This document shows, piece by piece, positions 36,463 to 45,384 of a DNA stretch of 64,000 nt (positions within the stretch are counted from its first letter, which is position 1; every line of letters begins with the position of its first letter). The DNA is from Lacrimispora xylanolytica (GTDB lineage: Bacteria; Bacillota; Clostridia; Lachnospirales; Lachnospiraceae), in contig NZ_CP113524.1 of NCBI RefSeq assembly GCF_026723765.1, positions 1,411,001 to 1,475,000 on the forward strand, read 5' to 3'. The position numbers were made by a program, and so were the translations under genes. The notes beneath the pieces were generated by a model. That model saw only the letters and a program-made list of their open reading frames with translations. It was not told the DNA's origin and made no database searches.

Positions 36463-36500
36463 GGATATGTTAAGCAGAAAGAGAAAGGGAGAGTAACATC

Positions 36501-36851
36501 ATGACAAATGAGCGTGTATATCAAATGGCGTTTTCCTCTGTCTATCCGTTGCTTGTTAAAAAGGCAGAGCGAAAAGGGCGTACCAAATCAGAAGTTGATG
36601 CCGTGATTTGCTGGCTGACGGGCTATGAGATTTCCAGCTTGCAGGCACAAATTGAAAAGGATATTAGTTACGAAACCTTCTTTTTGGAAGCCCCTCAGAT
36701 AAACCCCAATGCAGTCAAAATCACAGGTGTGATTTGTGGTCATCGTGTTGAGGAGATTAAAGACCCGCTCATGCAGAAAATCAGGTGGCTTGACAAACTG
36801 GTGGACGAGCTGGCAAAAGGGAAATCAATAGAAAAGATTCTTAGAAATTAA
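36501..36851 (+). CDS. DUF2200 family protein
   Basis: The 116-residue protein opens [20 protein letters not shown] and continues [18 protein letters not shown], the hallmark of DUF2200. That family is of unknown role and often carried with accessory genes. It has GGGAGAG before the ATG and shares a transcript with arr. Confidence 0.85.
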   Translation: MTNERVYQMAFSSVYPLLVKKAERKGRTKSEVDAVICWLTGYEISSLQAQIEKDISYETFFLEAPQINPNAVKITGVICGHRVEEIKDPLMQKIRWLDKLVDELAKGKSIEKILRN

Positions 36852-36865
36852 ATCACAATGCATGG

Positions 36866-36951
36866 ACCGCAGTTTTTCATTGAAACCATCGTTTATATAT
36901 AAGCCCTTTTTATCTTTGAACGAAAATCAATAATGAAAATACTGCGGTTTT
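36866..36951. terminator. Long-stem hairpin after DUF2200
   Basis: ACCGCAGT-TTTTCATT (36866-36881) pairs with AATGAAAA-T-ACTGCGGT (36932-36948), a 16-bp stem with one bulge and a loop of about 50 bases. It separates the arr/DUF2200 unit from the convergent glycosyltransferase. Confidence 0.55.
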
Positions 36952-36984
36952 GGCATTTAACTAATAAGCTTGCTTAAAAGTGTA

Positions 36985-38142
36985 TCAACCTAAATATTCC
37001 AGGATTTCTTCTGCGATCTGATTGTTGCCACCGGCATGAAGCATGCTTTTTTGATAGATTTGAATGCTTTTTTGATAGGAATCATCATTTAATATACGCA
37101 ATGCATTATCTGCCAGGATTTCAGGAGTCAGATGTTTTTTTGACAGTGTTTTCCCCATGTGCAGGGTCTCTATTTGTTTTGCCACTGCAGGCTGGTCGTT
37201 TCCCACTGGGATTACAAGCATAGGAACTCCATAATAAATCGATTCGTTGACACTATTCATTCCGCCATGTGTGATAAATACACTTGTTTGTTTTAAAATT
37301 TCTAACTGGGGTACAAAGGGATAGATAAAAATGTTATCAGGGATGGAACCTAGCTTTTCTGCTTTCACAAGCGATCCGATTGATATAATTACAGTCACAG
37401 GTTTATCCTTGAATGCCTGAATACATTTTTTAAAAAAGGATGTGGAATTATTTAAAAGTGTGCCTAGAGAGATATAAATTAAGGGAGAGCGCAGCTCGGG
37501 GAAATGAAAGGATGGATCAATCGGCCTGTCACTGATTGCTGCTCCTATGTATTTATAATGAAATGGATCAAATTCTTCAGAAAAAATTTGAAATTCTTTG
37601 ATTGTGTAGGTGAAGTTTAAAGGGGGAGCATTGTCGACCATTTCTTTTGCAATGCTGTTATAGCGCAGATGAAACTTTTTTTGAAGTCTCCTAGAAAGCA
37701 GGCTGCATAAAAAAGGATGCCGGAAAATACAGGTCATATACCATCCCCCTGTTTGACCAAAATAATGGAGAACGTGCTCATTTAAGGAGAAGGTGGAAAA
37801 CAGCCGGAATGCCGGGATTCCCAGTTCATCAGCCAGAGACTTGCCAGGTAAAAATAACATTTCATAAATAAGACAATCATAATCACGGCCAATTCGTTTC
37901 ACTGTTTGATAAGCAGAGCCCCAGCTTTTCAGCTCTTTTTGAGAGGGGGATAATGTTTCAGGATAATCATCATAGGGGATAAAGTGAGCCCCTGTTTTTT
38001 CCACCTTTGTCTTCCAGTCAGGAGCCTGTACATAGGTGACTTCATGCCCTAAGCTGATTATGACTTTTGCGAGTCCAAGGGTGGGGTTGGTATGACCGGA
38101 AAAGGGCAGGTTGACCATTAGGATTTTCTTTTTACTGTTCAT
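36985..38142 (-). CDS. GT1-type glycosyltransferase (macrolide/MGT-like)
   Basis: The 385-residue protein has the GT-B fold of UDP-glycosyltransferases. Its N-terminus MVNLPFSGHTNPTLGLAK carries the catalytic His in SGHTNP, and the C-terminal donor site reads FITHGGMNSVNESIYYG and VIPVGNDQPAVA. The closest memory match is the macrolide glycosyltransferase/MGT group, which adds sugars to polyketides for resistance or maturation. It is the second gene of a unit with TetR (11-base overlap) and is divergent from the synthase operon. It may therefore glycosylate that product. Confidence 0.88.
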   Translation of the reverse strand: MNSKKKILMVNLPFSGHTNPTLGLAKVIISLGHEVTYVQAPDWKTKVEKTGAHFIPYDDYPETLSPSQKELKSWGSAYQTVKRIGRDYDCLIYEMLFLPGKSLADELGIPAFRLFSTFSLNEHVLHYFGQTGGWYMTCIFRHPFLCSLLSRRLQKKFHLRYNSIAKEMVDNAPPLNFTYTIKEFQIFSEEFDPFHYKYIGAAISDRPIDPSFHFPELRSPLIYISLGTLLNNSTSFFKKCIQAFKDKPVTVIISIGSLVKAEKLGSIPDNIFIYPFVPQLEILKQTSVFITHGGMNSVNESIYYGVPMLVIPVGNDQPAVAKQIETLHMGKTLSKKHLTPEILADNALRILNDDSYQKSIQIYQKSMLHAGGNNQIAEEILEYLG

Positions 38143-38773
38143 AATATTCTTTTAACCTTTCTTTTATTATTTTTTCACTGGTCTCACTAATGAGAGGTGT
38201 CTCGAATTTTTGCAGCATTGTCACAATAAACTGGATTCTATGATATACTTCAATATATGTGCTGTTGACGATGATAGGATCCAGCCAAATATCAAATAGA
38301 AGTATAAATATTTCTGCCACCTCTTTGGGATACCTGCAGTTAAATTCCGAGGACGCGTTTCCCTGACGAATTATCTCTTCCACGTATTTACTTAAAACAT
38401 TGATGGAATTTCTTAAGGTATCCAATAAAGCATAAGGAACCTTTTCCGCCCAATGATTTTGGGTTAGATTAAAAAGAGTGTCATCCCTCTGTAATTCTCT
38501 TACAAGCAGGTCAATTTTTTCTACGGAATTCAAATCCCTGTTCTCAACTAATCTCTCAAACAAAATTTTTATAGCCTCTTTTCTTTGAGCAATGATATAT
38601 TCCATAATTTCCTGCTTGCTGTTAAAGTGATGGTATAAAGCGCCCTTAGATAATCCGGTAGATTTCATAATATCCATCATGGTCGTGTTTTCAAATCCCT
38701 TTTGGGAAAACAGGACGGTGGCTGTTGTTGTGATCTTCTGTTTTGTAATGCTGGCTTTGACTATTCTTGACAT
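38132..38773 (-). CDS. TetR-family regulator of the glycosyltransferase
   Basis: The 213-residue protein has a TetR helix-turn-helix (TTMMDIMKSTGLSKGALYHH at about residues 30-49) and a helical ligand domain. It leads the glycosyltransferase transcript. A GACC-GCT-GGTC palindrome lies between its -10 and its start codon, so it autoregulates. If its ligand is the product of the adjacent synthase, it would switch the transferase on as product appears (inference). Confidence 0.92.
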   Translation of the reverse strand: MSRIVKASITKQKITTTATVLFSQKGFENTTMMDIMKSTGLSKGALYHHFNSKQEIMEYIIAQRKEAIKILFERLVENRDLNSVEKIDLLVRELQRDDTLFNLTQNHWAEKVPYALLDTLRNSINVLSKYVEEIIRQGNASSEFNCRYPKEVAEIFILLFDIWLDPIIVNSTYIEVYHRIQFIVTMLQKFETPLISETSEKIIKERLKEYYEQ

Positions 38774-38793
38774 CTATTTTTACCTCTAAAAAA

Positions 38794-38843
38794 GACCGCT
38801 GGTCGGTTTTTGTAATTGTATCAAAACGAATAATATTTGTCAA
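38794..38843 (-). promoter_or_regulatory. TetR/glycosyltransferase promoter and operator
   Basis: On the minus strand TTGACA (38843-38838) and TACAAT (38820-38815) are exactly 17 bases apart. The palindrome GACCGCTGGTC (38794-38804), extended by flanking A and T runs, covers the region just after the expected start of transcription. This is the typical position for repression. Confidence 0.85.
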
Positions 38844-38918
38844 CTAAAACATGCAATAATGATAAAAAAACAATGAAGACTTAATATAAATAAAAATAAC
38901 AAATATTTATGTGTAATT

Positions 38919-38977
38919 AAAGTGGACAAAAAACGACAGAAAGTGGACATTTTTTTAAATTTGTTCATTTTTATGCT
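38919..38977 (+). promoter_or_regulatory. Direct-repeat activator site and promoter of the synthase operon
   Basis: AAAGTGGACA occurs twice (38919-38928 and 38940-38949), exactly 21 bases apart, so on the same face of the helix. LytTR proteins bind such pairs, and each half fits 7 of 9 positions of the general LytTR consensus as I recall it. The second copy abuts a weak -35 (ATTTTT), with TATGCT (38972-38977) as -10. A hairpin AGTATTC/GAATACT (39028-39047) lies in the leader. The operon's own LytTR gene is at 51367. Confidence 0.65.
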
Positions 38978-39075
38978 TTAATCCATAACAGATAAAATAA
39001 TCTATCAAATAAAAGAACAGGATTTGAAGTATTCGGTAAGGAATACTCTGTGAGAGAGAAAGGAGGATATGGATC

Positions 39076-40017
39076 ATGAAGTTTGCAATGTTATTTCCGG
39101 GACAGGGTGCTCAATATGTTTCTATGGGAAAAGGACTCTATGAAAAGTTCGATTGGGTAAAAAAGATTTACCAGGATATCAGTAATCGCTTTGCATTGGA
39201 CCTTTACAAGTTGAGCTGCGAAAGCGATTTGGAATATCTGACGAGAACGGATCATGCTCAGATAGCCATATTTGTGGTCAGTTACATAAACTATCTTGCT
39301 TTTTTAAATGAATTTAATATCAGGCCTGCATACATGGCTGGTCACAGCCTTGGCGAATTTACTGCGCTTGCAGCATCAGGGGCATTATCTTTTGAAGAAT
39401 CCCTGGAATTAGTACTTGAAAGAGGAAGACTCATGCAGGTAGAGGCAGATAAATCCCAGGGCGGAATGCTTGCAGTAAAAGCAAGCTATGATAATGTAAA
39501 TCTTATATGCAACGAATTTATGGAACAGCATCATTCTAAAATCAGTATATCTAATTACAATTCAGCAAATCAAATCGTATTGTCTGGTGACTCGGATACC
39601 TTAAATATAATAGAAAAGACATTGGAATCGAATGGTATATTAACGACCAGATTGAATGTTGGTGCTGCATTTCACAGCAGTTATATGGATATGGCATCTA
39701 GCGAGTTCTCATCCTTATTATCAAACATAAACTTTTCAACTCCCAATTGTGAAGTGATTTCAAATGTCAGCAGTCTTCCGTATCGAGGAGATATTTATAG
39801 TCTGTTGTCAAAACAGATGGTTTCCACTGTCCGGTGGCATGAAACCATAAAATATCTGGAAGGGGAGGGAGTAGATGTTTACATAGACTTAGGCCCAAAG
39901 AGCATTTTAAAAGGCATGATGAAAAGAAGCCTGGGTAAGGGGAAAGTTTATTCCTATGAAGATGAGGAAGACAAAGTCTTACTAAATCAAATTTTAAACA
40001 AGCAGGAGCAATCATAG
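39076..40017 (+). CDS. FabD-like malonyl-CoA:ACP acyltransferase
   Basis: The 313-residue protein has the AT/FabD fold: FPGQGAQYVSMGKGLY at the start, GHSLGE with nucleophile Ser 91, an Arg after RGRLMQ, and AFHSS with catalytic His 200. It should load extender units onto the ACP encoded two genes later. AAAGGAGG precedes the ATG. It is the first gene of the synthase operon. A dedicated acyltransferase suggests the pathway is independent of housekeeping fatty-acid synthesis. Confidence 0.95.
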   Translation: MKFAMLFPGQGAQYVSMGKGLYEKFDWVKKIYQDISNRFALDLYKLSCESDLEYLTRTDHAQIAIFVVSYINYLAFLNEFNIRPAYMAGHSLGEFTALAASGALSFEESLELVLERGRLMQVEADKSQGGMLAVKASYDNVNLICNEFMEQHHSKISISNYNSANQIVLSGDSDTLNIIEKTLESNGILTTRLNVGAAFHSSYMDMASSEFSSLLSNINFSTPNCEVISNVSSLPYRGDIYSLLSKQMVSTVRWHETIKYLEGEGVDVYIDLGPKSILKGMMKRSLGKGKVYSYEDEEDKVLLNQILNKQEQS

Positions 40018-40031
40018 GGAAGAGGTGAATT

Positions 40032-40772
40032 ATGAATAAGGCAGCAGTCGTAATTGGAGGTTCCGGTGCCATTGGAAGTGAAATATGTAAGCGGCTTGTA
40101 GGAGAAGACTATCAAACCTATTTTACTTACCTGAAAAATAAGGATACTGCCATTGCATTAGAGCAGGCATTTCCCGGTTATCTTCATGGCATTCCCTGTA
40201 ATATCCGCAATCATGAAGAGGTGGAATTGTTAATAGACAGGGTGAAAAAGGAATGTGGCAGAGTTGATGTTTTAATTAATTGTGCAGGAATTTCAGGAGA
40301 AAGTCTTTTTGTGAACAAAAGTATCGATGAATGGACAACTGTTTTGGAAACGAATCTGTTCAGCATATTTTATTCCTGCAGAGCAGTGGTCCCAATTATG
40401 CTGGAGCAGTATGAGGGAGTGATAATCAATGTATCTTCTATCCTGGGTACCTTTGGCATTCCCGGAATGGAAGACTATTGTGCCTCTAAAAGCGCTATGA
40501 TCGGATTTACACAATCACTTGCTTCAGAGGTGGCACGCTTTGGAATACGGGTCAATTGTATAAGTCCAGGAATGATTGATACCCAGATGTCAAAAGGGGC
40601 TCAAAAACAAATTGGGAAAAGTGTTAAAAAATTAATTCCCTGCAAGGAATTTGGCTCTGCTGAAAATGTTGCAGATTTAATGGGATTTTTAATTTCTGAG
40701 AAAGCAAGTTACATTACTGGTGAAAATATACTGGTTGGCGGTGGTCTGGGAAGAACACTTCCAGTCAGTTAA
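40032..40772 (+). CDS. FabG-like 3-oxoacyl-ACP reductase
   Basis: The 246-residue short-chain dehydrogenase has the cofactor motif GGSGAIG, an NCAG motif, a Ser in NVSSIL, and the catalytic YCASK (Tyr 149, Lys 153), ending in VGGG. All catalytic residues of a ketoreductase are in place. It follows the acyltransferase by 14 bases and should reduce beta-keto groups on the ACP. Confidence 0.93.
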   Translation: MNKAAVVIGGSGAIGSEICKRLVGEDYQTYFTYLKNKDTAIALEQAFPGYLHGIPCNIRNHEEVELLIDRVKKECGRVDVLINCAGISGESLFVNKSIDEWTTVLETNLFSIFYSCRAVVPIMLEQYEGVIINVSSILGTFGIPGMEDYCASKSAMIGFTQSLASEVARFGIRVNCISPGMIDTQMSKGAQKQIGKSVKKLIPCKEFGSAENVADLMGFLISEKASYITGENILVGGGLGRTLPVS

Positions 40773-40792
40773 TAAGAAAGGTGGATAAAGCG

Positions 40793-41185
40793 ATGGAGAA
40801 CAAGGAATTATTTGACATGGTACAGGAGACGGTTGCAGAGGTACTTGATGTTGAGAAGGAGGAAATCAGTGAAATAACAAGACCTGTTGTTGATCTGGAT
40901 GCAGAGTCTTTGGATTTGCTGGATATTTTGTTTAAGTTAAGCCGTCAGACTGGTAAAAAGGTAACGATGCAGGTGATTCAAAAAGATGTAAGAGGTGGCC
41001 TGACAGAAGATGAATTTATAGATGAGGCAGGATATATTACCAGGGAGGGAGTAGAAAAAATAAAGGCTGCGATTGGAGATGACAATATTCAGGCTGAAAA
41101 TATTACGTCAAAAGAAGTATTAAGGCTGATTGATATTAAATATATTATGAAAATTTTTAATGAAACCCCGGCTGGAGAAGTGTAA
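40793..41185 (+). CDS. Acyl carrier protein with C-terminal extension
   Basis: ATG 40793 (AAAGGTGG about eight bases upstream) gives 130 residues. The ACP helix bundle is at about residues 1-85, with VDLDAESLDLLDI, where Ser 39 is the phosphopantetheine site. Normal ACPs have about 80 residues. The extra 45 (EGVEKIKAAIGDD, then IKYIMKIFNE) look like further helices. A GTG four codons earlier lies inside the ribosome site. It is the only carrier protein in the operon, and the operon has its own transferase for it. Confidence 0.9.
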   Translation: MENKELFDMVQETVAEVLDVEKEEISEITRPVVDLDAESLDLLDILFKLSRQTGKKVTMQVIQKDVRGGLTEDEFIDEAGYITREGVEKIKAAIGDDNIQAENITSKEVLRLIDIKYIMKIFNETPAGEV

Positions 41186-41186
41186 C

Positions 41187-41639
41187 ATGCGGTTTCATCT
41201 GATTGATAAATTAATCTCCTTTACGGAGTGGAAAGAAGCTTCAGCATTAAAAAATGTCACTTATGGAAACCCGGAATTTATAAATGAGAATCATTACATG
41301 GATGATACCCTTTTGCTGGAGAGTATGTTCCAGTGTGCCGCATGGCTGATTGTTATATCATCCGGTCAAAAATTAAGACCAACCATAGTAACGGCAGAAG
41401 GATACCAGATATACGAGCATGCCTCTCCGGGCGAACAGTTGATCATTACCATCACCATTGAGGATTATAATGCAGAGTACGCTACCATTCGTGGAGAAGT
41501 TTATAAAAAAGATAAGTTATGTGTGACTTTAAAGAATGCCATATTAAAGCTGGTTGATACCTGGGAGTTAGAGGATCCGGAAATAACCAAAAAGTATATA
41601 AAGTACTTAACTCAAAAAAGAGGGGATGTTGGAATATGA
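41187..41639 (+). CDS. Hotdog-fold protein, FabZ/ApeI-like, altered loop
   Basis: ATG 41187 follows GGAGAAG and begins one base after the ACP stop, giving 150 residues. The sequence NENHYMDDTLLLESMFQCAA echoes the FabZ motif, with His 36 and Glu 45. These are only 9 residues apart where FabZ has 14, and the P-x-x-PG turn is missing. It is therefore a relative of thioester dehydratases with a trimmed active-site loop. It may be inactive, act as partner to the second hotdog protein at 42912, or catalyse another thioester step. Confidence 0.7.
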   Translation: MRFHLIDKLISFTEWKEASALKNVTYGNPEFINENHYMDDTLLLESMFQCAAWLIVISSGQKLRPTIVTAEGYQIYEHASPGEQLIITITIEDYNAEYATIRGEVYKKDKLCVTLKNAILKLVDTWELEDPEITKKYIKYLTQKRGDVGI

Positions 41640-41665
41640 CATCCCTTTTTTAGAAAGGCGAAACT

Positions 41666-42922
41666 ATGATAGCAAAGGAAGATAGAAAAGTAGTCGTTAC
41701 GGGAATGGGTATGATTACACCGATTGGCAATAATGTGGAGCAATCCTGGAGGAATTTATTAGAGGAACAGTCGGGGATAGAGCGAATCACATTATTTGAT
41801 ACGAAAGGATTCTCCTGTAAAATTGCTGGACAGGTAAAGGATGAGACTTATCATACTGATTTGCCATATAGCAGAGGCACATATTTTGGACTGGCTGCAT
41901 CAAAAGAAGCGCTTGAGGATGGGAATGTGATCAATGATGCAGATATACTTGATGAGATGGCTGTTTTTCTTGGCAATTCAGGAGCAAGAACCGGGCTTGA
42001 TGAGTTTTCAGGAGAGTTTAAGGCCCGAAATTTAAAAGAGTTAACTTTAAGAAACTTAAACAGTGACCGCCAGTTTGATAAAAGCAGATATTCAGCTGCC
42101 GCAGAAACAATAGCCAAGGAATTTAAACTATACGGCGGCTGTTACTCCATTACTACAGCATGTGCATCAGGCACTCAGGCAATTGGCATGGCTTATGAAA
42201 GCATCAAAGCGGGAGAAAATACGGTTGTGCTGGCAGGAGGGTGCGATGCCATGATAACGGAGATTGATTTAATGGGGTTTTGTATGTTGGGAGCTGTAAC
42301 AAGCGAATACAATGAAAAACCATCAAAGGGAAGCAGACCCTTTAATAAAGACAGAAGCGGTTTTGTTCTGGGAGAAGGTGCAGGCATGTTGATTCTTGAA
42401 GAAAAGAAACATGCTTTGGATAGGAAAGCTAAAATCTATGCTGAAGTTGTGGGGTTTGGTAATGCCATTTCCGGCTATAGTATTCTGGATACGCCTCCCA
42501 ATGGCGAGAATCTTGCACAAGCTATGGAAATTGCCTTGGCTGAGGCTGGAATCAACAAAAAACAGATTGGGTATATCAATGCTCATGGAACCTCAACACG
42601 TGACAATGATTCCTCAGAATCCGCAGCTGTAACCAGAGTGTTTGGTGAAGATACCATGAATATTCCTATAAGTTCTACAAAGGCCTCCACCGGTCATTTA
42701 ATCTCTGGTGCTGGAGCCATAGAAGCTATCTTTTCCATTATGGCTTTGAAGGATCAATGTCTTCCACCAACCCTGAATCTTGAGGATATAGACGGAAAAT
42801 GTTCCCTATTACATATTCATAAACCATTAAAAAGCACCATTGATTACGCCATGTCAAACTCTTTGGGGTTTGGAGGGTCCAATGCAAGTGTCATTTTCAG
42901 GAGGGCGGAGAATGAGCTTTAA
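41666..42922 (+). CDS. Ketosynthase (FabF-like), full active site
   Basis: The 418-residue protein has the thiolase fold of KASII. The nucleophile is Cys 166 (TTACASGTQAI), with His 307 (NAHGTST) and His 344 (STGHLISGAG), plus the late SLGFGGSNASV. It is the first of two complete ketosynthases in the operon and is likely to pair with one of the two degenerate ones, as KS and chain-length factor do in type II polyketide synthases. It is preceded by AGAAAGGCG. Confidence 0.95.
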   Translation: MIAKEDRKVVVTGMGMITPIGNNVEQSWRNLLEEQSGIERITLFDTKGFSCKIAGQVKDETYHTDLPYSRGTYFGLAASKEALEDGNVINDADILDEMAVFLGNSGARTGLDEFSGEFKARNLKELTLRNLNSDRQFDKSRYSAAAETIAKEFKLYGGCYSITTACASGTQAIGMAYESIKAGENTVVLAGGCDAMITEIDLMGFCMLGAVTSEYNEKPSKGSRPFNKDRSGFVLGEGAGMLILEEKKHALDRKAKIYAEVVGFGNAISGYSILDTPPNGENLAQAMEIALAEAGINKKQIGYINAHGTSTRDNDSSESAAVTRVFGEDTMNIPISSTKASTGHLISGAGAIEAIFSIMALKDQCLPPTLNLEDIDGKCSLLHIHKPLKSTIDYAMSNSLGFGGSNASVIFRRAENEL

Positions 42923-43328
42923 AATGGTTGATAAAATCTGCGAAGTCAGCTATTCCAGCATAAAGACTATAAAGCTGCTGTCAATCGCCGAGCCTGTATA
43001 TGAAATACATTTTCCTTTTTTTCCAGTACTTCCTGCTGTGCTCTTATTAGAAAATGTCAAACAGAGTATTGATTTATTTATAAGAAATAATGAAGAAGAA
43101 AAGATATGTTTATTTCAGGGAGTCAAAAAGTTGAAGGTATATAAAGCCCTGTACCCTGGAGATGGAATTTTCACGGAAGTATTCTTAATCAGTAAAGCTG
43201 AGGATTGCTATGTGTTTGATGCAACTATTTATCATAATGAAACGATAGCAGCTAAATTAAAAGAAGTTAAAGTTGTTGTGGAAAAGGAGAAAACTGCATG
43301 GGAAAAAGAGTTGCAATCACAGGTCTAG
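42912..43328 (+). CDS. Hotdog-fold 3-hydroxyacyl-ACP dehydratase, FabZ-like
   Basis: ATG 42912 (GGAGGGCGGAG upstream, overlapping the previous stop by 11 bases) gives 138 residues. HFPFFPVLPAVLLLE has the FabZ spacing, with His 33 and Glu 47 fourteen residues apart, although the PG of the family is PA. It should dehydrate beta-hydroxyacyl chains. It overlaps the next gene by 31 bases. Confidence 0.8.
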   Translation: MSFKMVDKICEVSYSSIKTIKLLSIAEPVYEIHFPFFPVLPAVLLLENVKQSIDLFIRNNEEEKICLFQGVKKLKVYKALYPGDGIFTEVFLISKAEDCYVFDATIYHNETIAAKLKEVKVVVEKEKTAWEKELQSQV

Positions 43329-44347
43329 GAGTCAGCCTTAAACCAGCCCCTTCTGAAAATGAAAAAGCCTTTAAAAACAGAAAAATAAAAAAATTATTAT
43401 CTAGAGGAGAAAAAATCTTTTGCCGTTCAGCCGTGGATGCCGTTCTTGATTCCGGAATTCTGGAAACGGATACTGCAAATGAAAAAAGAGGAATATTTCT
43501 TGGTACAACAAAAGAGTCATCCTCCAGAACGGAGCTGTTAAATGTTTTAAAGAGCATTTATGATGGAGAAATCAGACATAAAGAGTTTGCAGAAGCCGTG
43601 GCAGAAAATATGTCTCCTCTTTTTGTAATTAAATCTCTGCCCAATGCCTGTCTTCATTATGCCGCAGAGGAATTTGGCATAAGAGGAAGTAATTCTTTAT
43701 TTATAACAAATGGAGCAGCAGGTTCTCAGGCAATCGCAGCCGCATATCACACGATACTTAGGGGTGACTGCATCTGGTGCCTGGCTGGTGGATTCGATTC
43801 GCACCTGGATGATGAAGAAGCTTATAATTTTAAACAATATGGATTTAAAGTGGATACCATAGGCGAAGAAAAAAGCAGTGAGGGATTAGGAGAAGGAGCA
43901 GGTACCTTTATTTTGGAAGATTATGACCATGCTGTTTCAAGAATGGCAAAGATATATGGTGAGATTATCGGACATGGTGAGACTTTTTTGGATCTCGATC
44001 AGGAAGAGACAGAGAATATCAGAGTTTTAAAAAAGGGGATATGTAAAAGCCTGGCATCTGCTCATGAAGATGTTACTAACGTTGCATTTATTCATGCCGA
44101 TGGCCTGACCTATAAAAATTATAATGTGATTGAGGAAGCAGCCATAAAAGATATCTTTCACGACATACCGCAGATAAATTCAAAAAATCAGATTGGAAAT
44201 CTGCTGGGGGCAGCACCTATGGTAGAGATTGCCGAGGATCTGAGTGGAAAGGAAATAGATCAAAACAGATCACAGGTATTTATGAAACTATCTGCTGGTT
44301 TTGGGGGAGAAGTATCAATCATTGTGTTAAGGAGGAATGGGCTATGA
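43298..44347 (+). CDS. Degenerate ketosynthase 1 (chain-length-factor-like)
   Basis: The 349-residue protein keeps the ketosynthase fold (KRVAITGLGVSLKP at the start, GLGEGAGTFILED, then the final AGFGGEVSIIVL), but the active site is gone. The nucleophile position reads NGAAGSQAI, with Gly 139 (or Ala) for Cys. The HGT motif is HADGLT, and the second His (TGH) is lost in NQIGNLLGAAP. It is also about 70 residues shorter than KASII. This is what chain-length factors look like, so it probably forms a heterodimer with an active ketosynthase. Confidence 0.85.
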   Translation: MGKRVAITGLGVSLKPAPSENEKAFKNRKIKKLLSRGEKIFCRSAVDAVLDSGILETDTANEKRGIFLGTTKESSSRTELLNVLKSIYDGEIRHKEFAEAVAENMSPLFVIKSLPNACLHYAAEEFGIRGSNSLFITNGAAGSQAIAAAYHTILRGDCIWCLAGGFDSHLDDEEAYNFKQYGFKVDTIGEEKSSEGLGEGAGTFILEDYDHAVSRMAKIYGEIIGHGETFLDLDQEETENIRVLKKGICKSLASAHEDVTNVAFIHADGLTYKNYNVIEEAAIKDIFHDIPQINSKNQIGNLLGAAPMVEIAEDLSGKEIDQNRSQVFMKLSAGFGGEVSIIVLRRNGL

Positions 44348-45384
44348 ATTCAAAAATATCAGGAGTAGGTTCTTATTTTCCAGGTACTGCTATATCAAAT
44401 GAGTTATTGACCAAAAGGTATGAAATAGATCCCTGGCTTTTAAAAGAATTAGGAGTGGAGAACCGGTTTTGGGCCTCTGATCCTGAGAGTCTTATTTTAA
44501 ATGAGACACAAAGTGAGATGATGGCAAAGGCGGTAGAAGAGGCAATTGCTGATTCACAGATTCAAAAGGAAGATATTGATCTGCTGATTACCACATCCAC
44601 GGTTCCGGATTATACCCTGCCAACAACTGCCACTCTGGTACAGGAGCTGTTAGAAATCAAGAAGTGTAATGCCCTGGAGATTCATTGCGGCTGTGTTGGA
44701 GCCCTTCAGGCAATTGATATTGCAAATTGTTATATTAAATGCGGGAAAGCCAAAACAGTGGTTATTGCAGCAGGGAATCTAATGAGCACCTATTGGCTTC
44801 GGGAATGGAAAAATAAAGAAATAGAGGGGATGGCAGATCAACTGAATATGGCGATGTTTTCAGACAGTGCCAGCGCCATTGTAATCCAAGAATCCAAAGA
44901 AGAAGGAATTTTATATAGTTTTTCAGAAAGCGTTGGCAGTGGAATTGAGAAGGGGATTTTTCTGGATATGGGCGGAGCAGTATATCCAGGAGACCAAGTG
45001 GATTTTTCCGAGAACCGGCATAAATGGAGTCAAAGGCCTAAACTGATTAAAAAACATGGCAGTGCTTTATCAAAGAGTGCAATGGAAGAGCTGGCAGAAG
45101 GGACGGGCCTGGCAATAAAAGATTTAAAGTGGATTATTTTTCCTCAGGCGAATCCTTCCTTACTGTTAAATGATATAGAAGCATTGAAATCCAGCGGATT
45201 TCCAGTAGAAAAAATCAGATATAACGTAAATAAAGTAGGAAATAGTGCAACTGCATCACTGTTTCATGTTCTATATGAGATCGATCAAAACGGGGAGCTG
45301 GCATACGGAGACAAAATAGCCATAATTGGAGGGGAAGCTTCCAAATGGATGTATGGGGGCGTGTTGATCGAATGGAAAAAATAG
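44344..45384 (+). CDS. KASIII-like enzyme with altered triad
   Basis: The 346-residue protein has the FabH fold. The nucleophile is Cys 117 (HCGCVGALQAI) and Asn 300 is kept (VGNSATAS), but the catalytic His of PHQAN is Pro 267 (IIFPQANPSLL). FabH relatives with changed triads serve as starter-unit selectors or acyltransferases in polyketide pathways. It overlaps the previous gene by four bases (ATGA) and the next by 13. It probably primes the chain with an unusual acyl-CoA, or transfers a finished chain. Confidence 0.88.
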   Translation: MNSKISGVGSYFPGTAISNELLTKRYEIDPWLLKELGVENRFWASDPESLILNETQSEMMAKAVEEAIADSQIQKEDIDLLITTSTVPDYTLPTTATLVQELLEIKKCNALEIHCGCVGALQAIDIANCYIKCGKAKTVVIAAGNLMSTYWLREWKNKEIEGMADQLNMAMFSDSASAIVIQESKEEGILYSFSESVGSGIEKGIFLDMGGAVYPGDQVDFSENRHKWSQRPKLIKKHGSALSKSAMEELAEGTGLAIKDLKWIIFPQANPSLLLNDIEALKSSGFPVEKIRYNVNKVGNSATASLFHVLYEIDQNGELAYGDKIAIIGGEASKWMYGGVLIEWKK

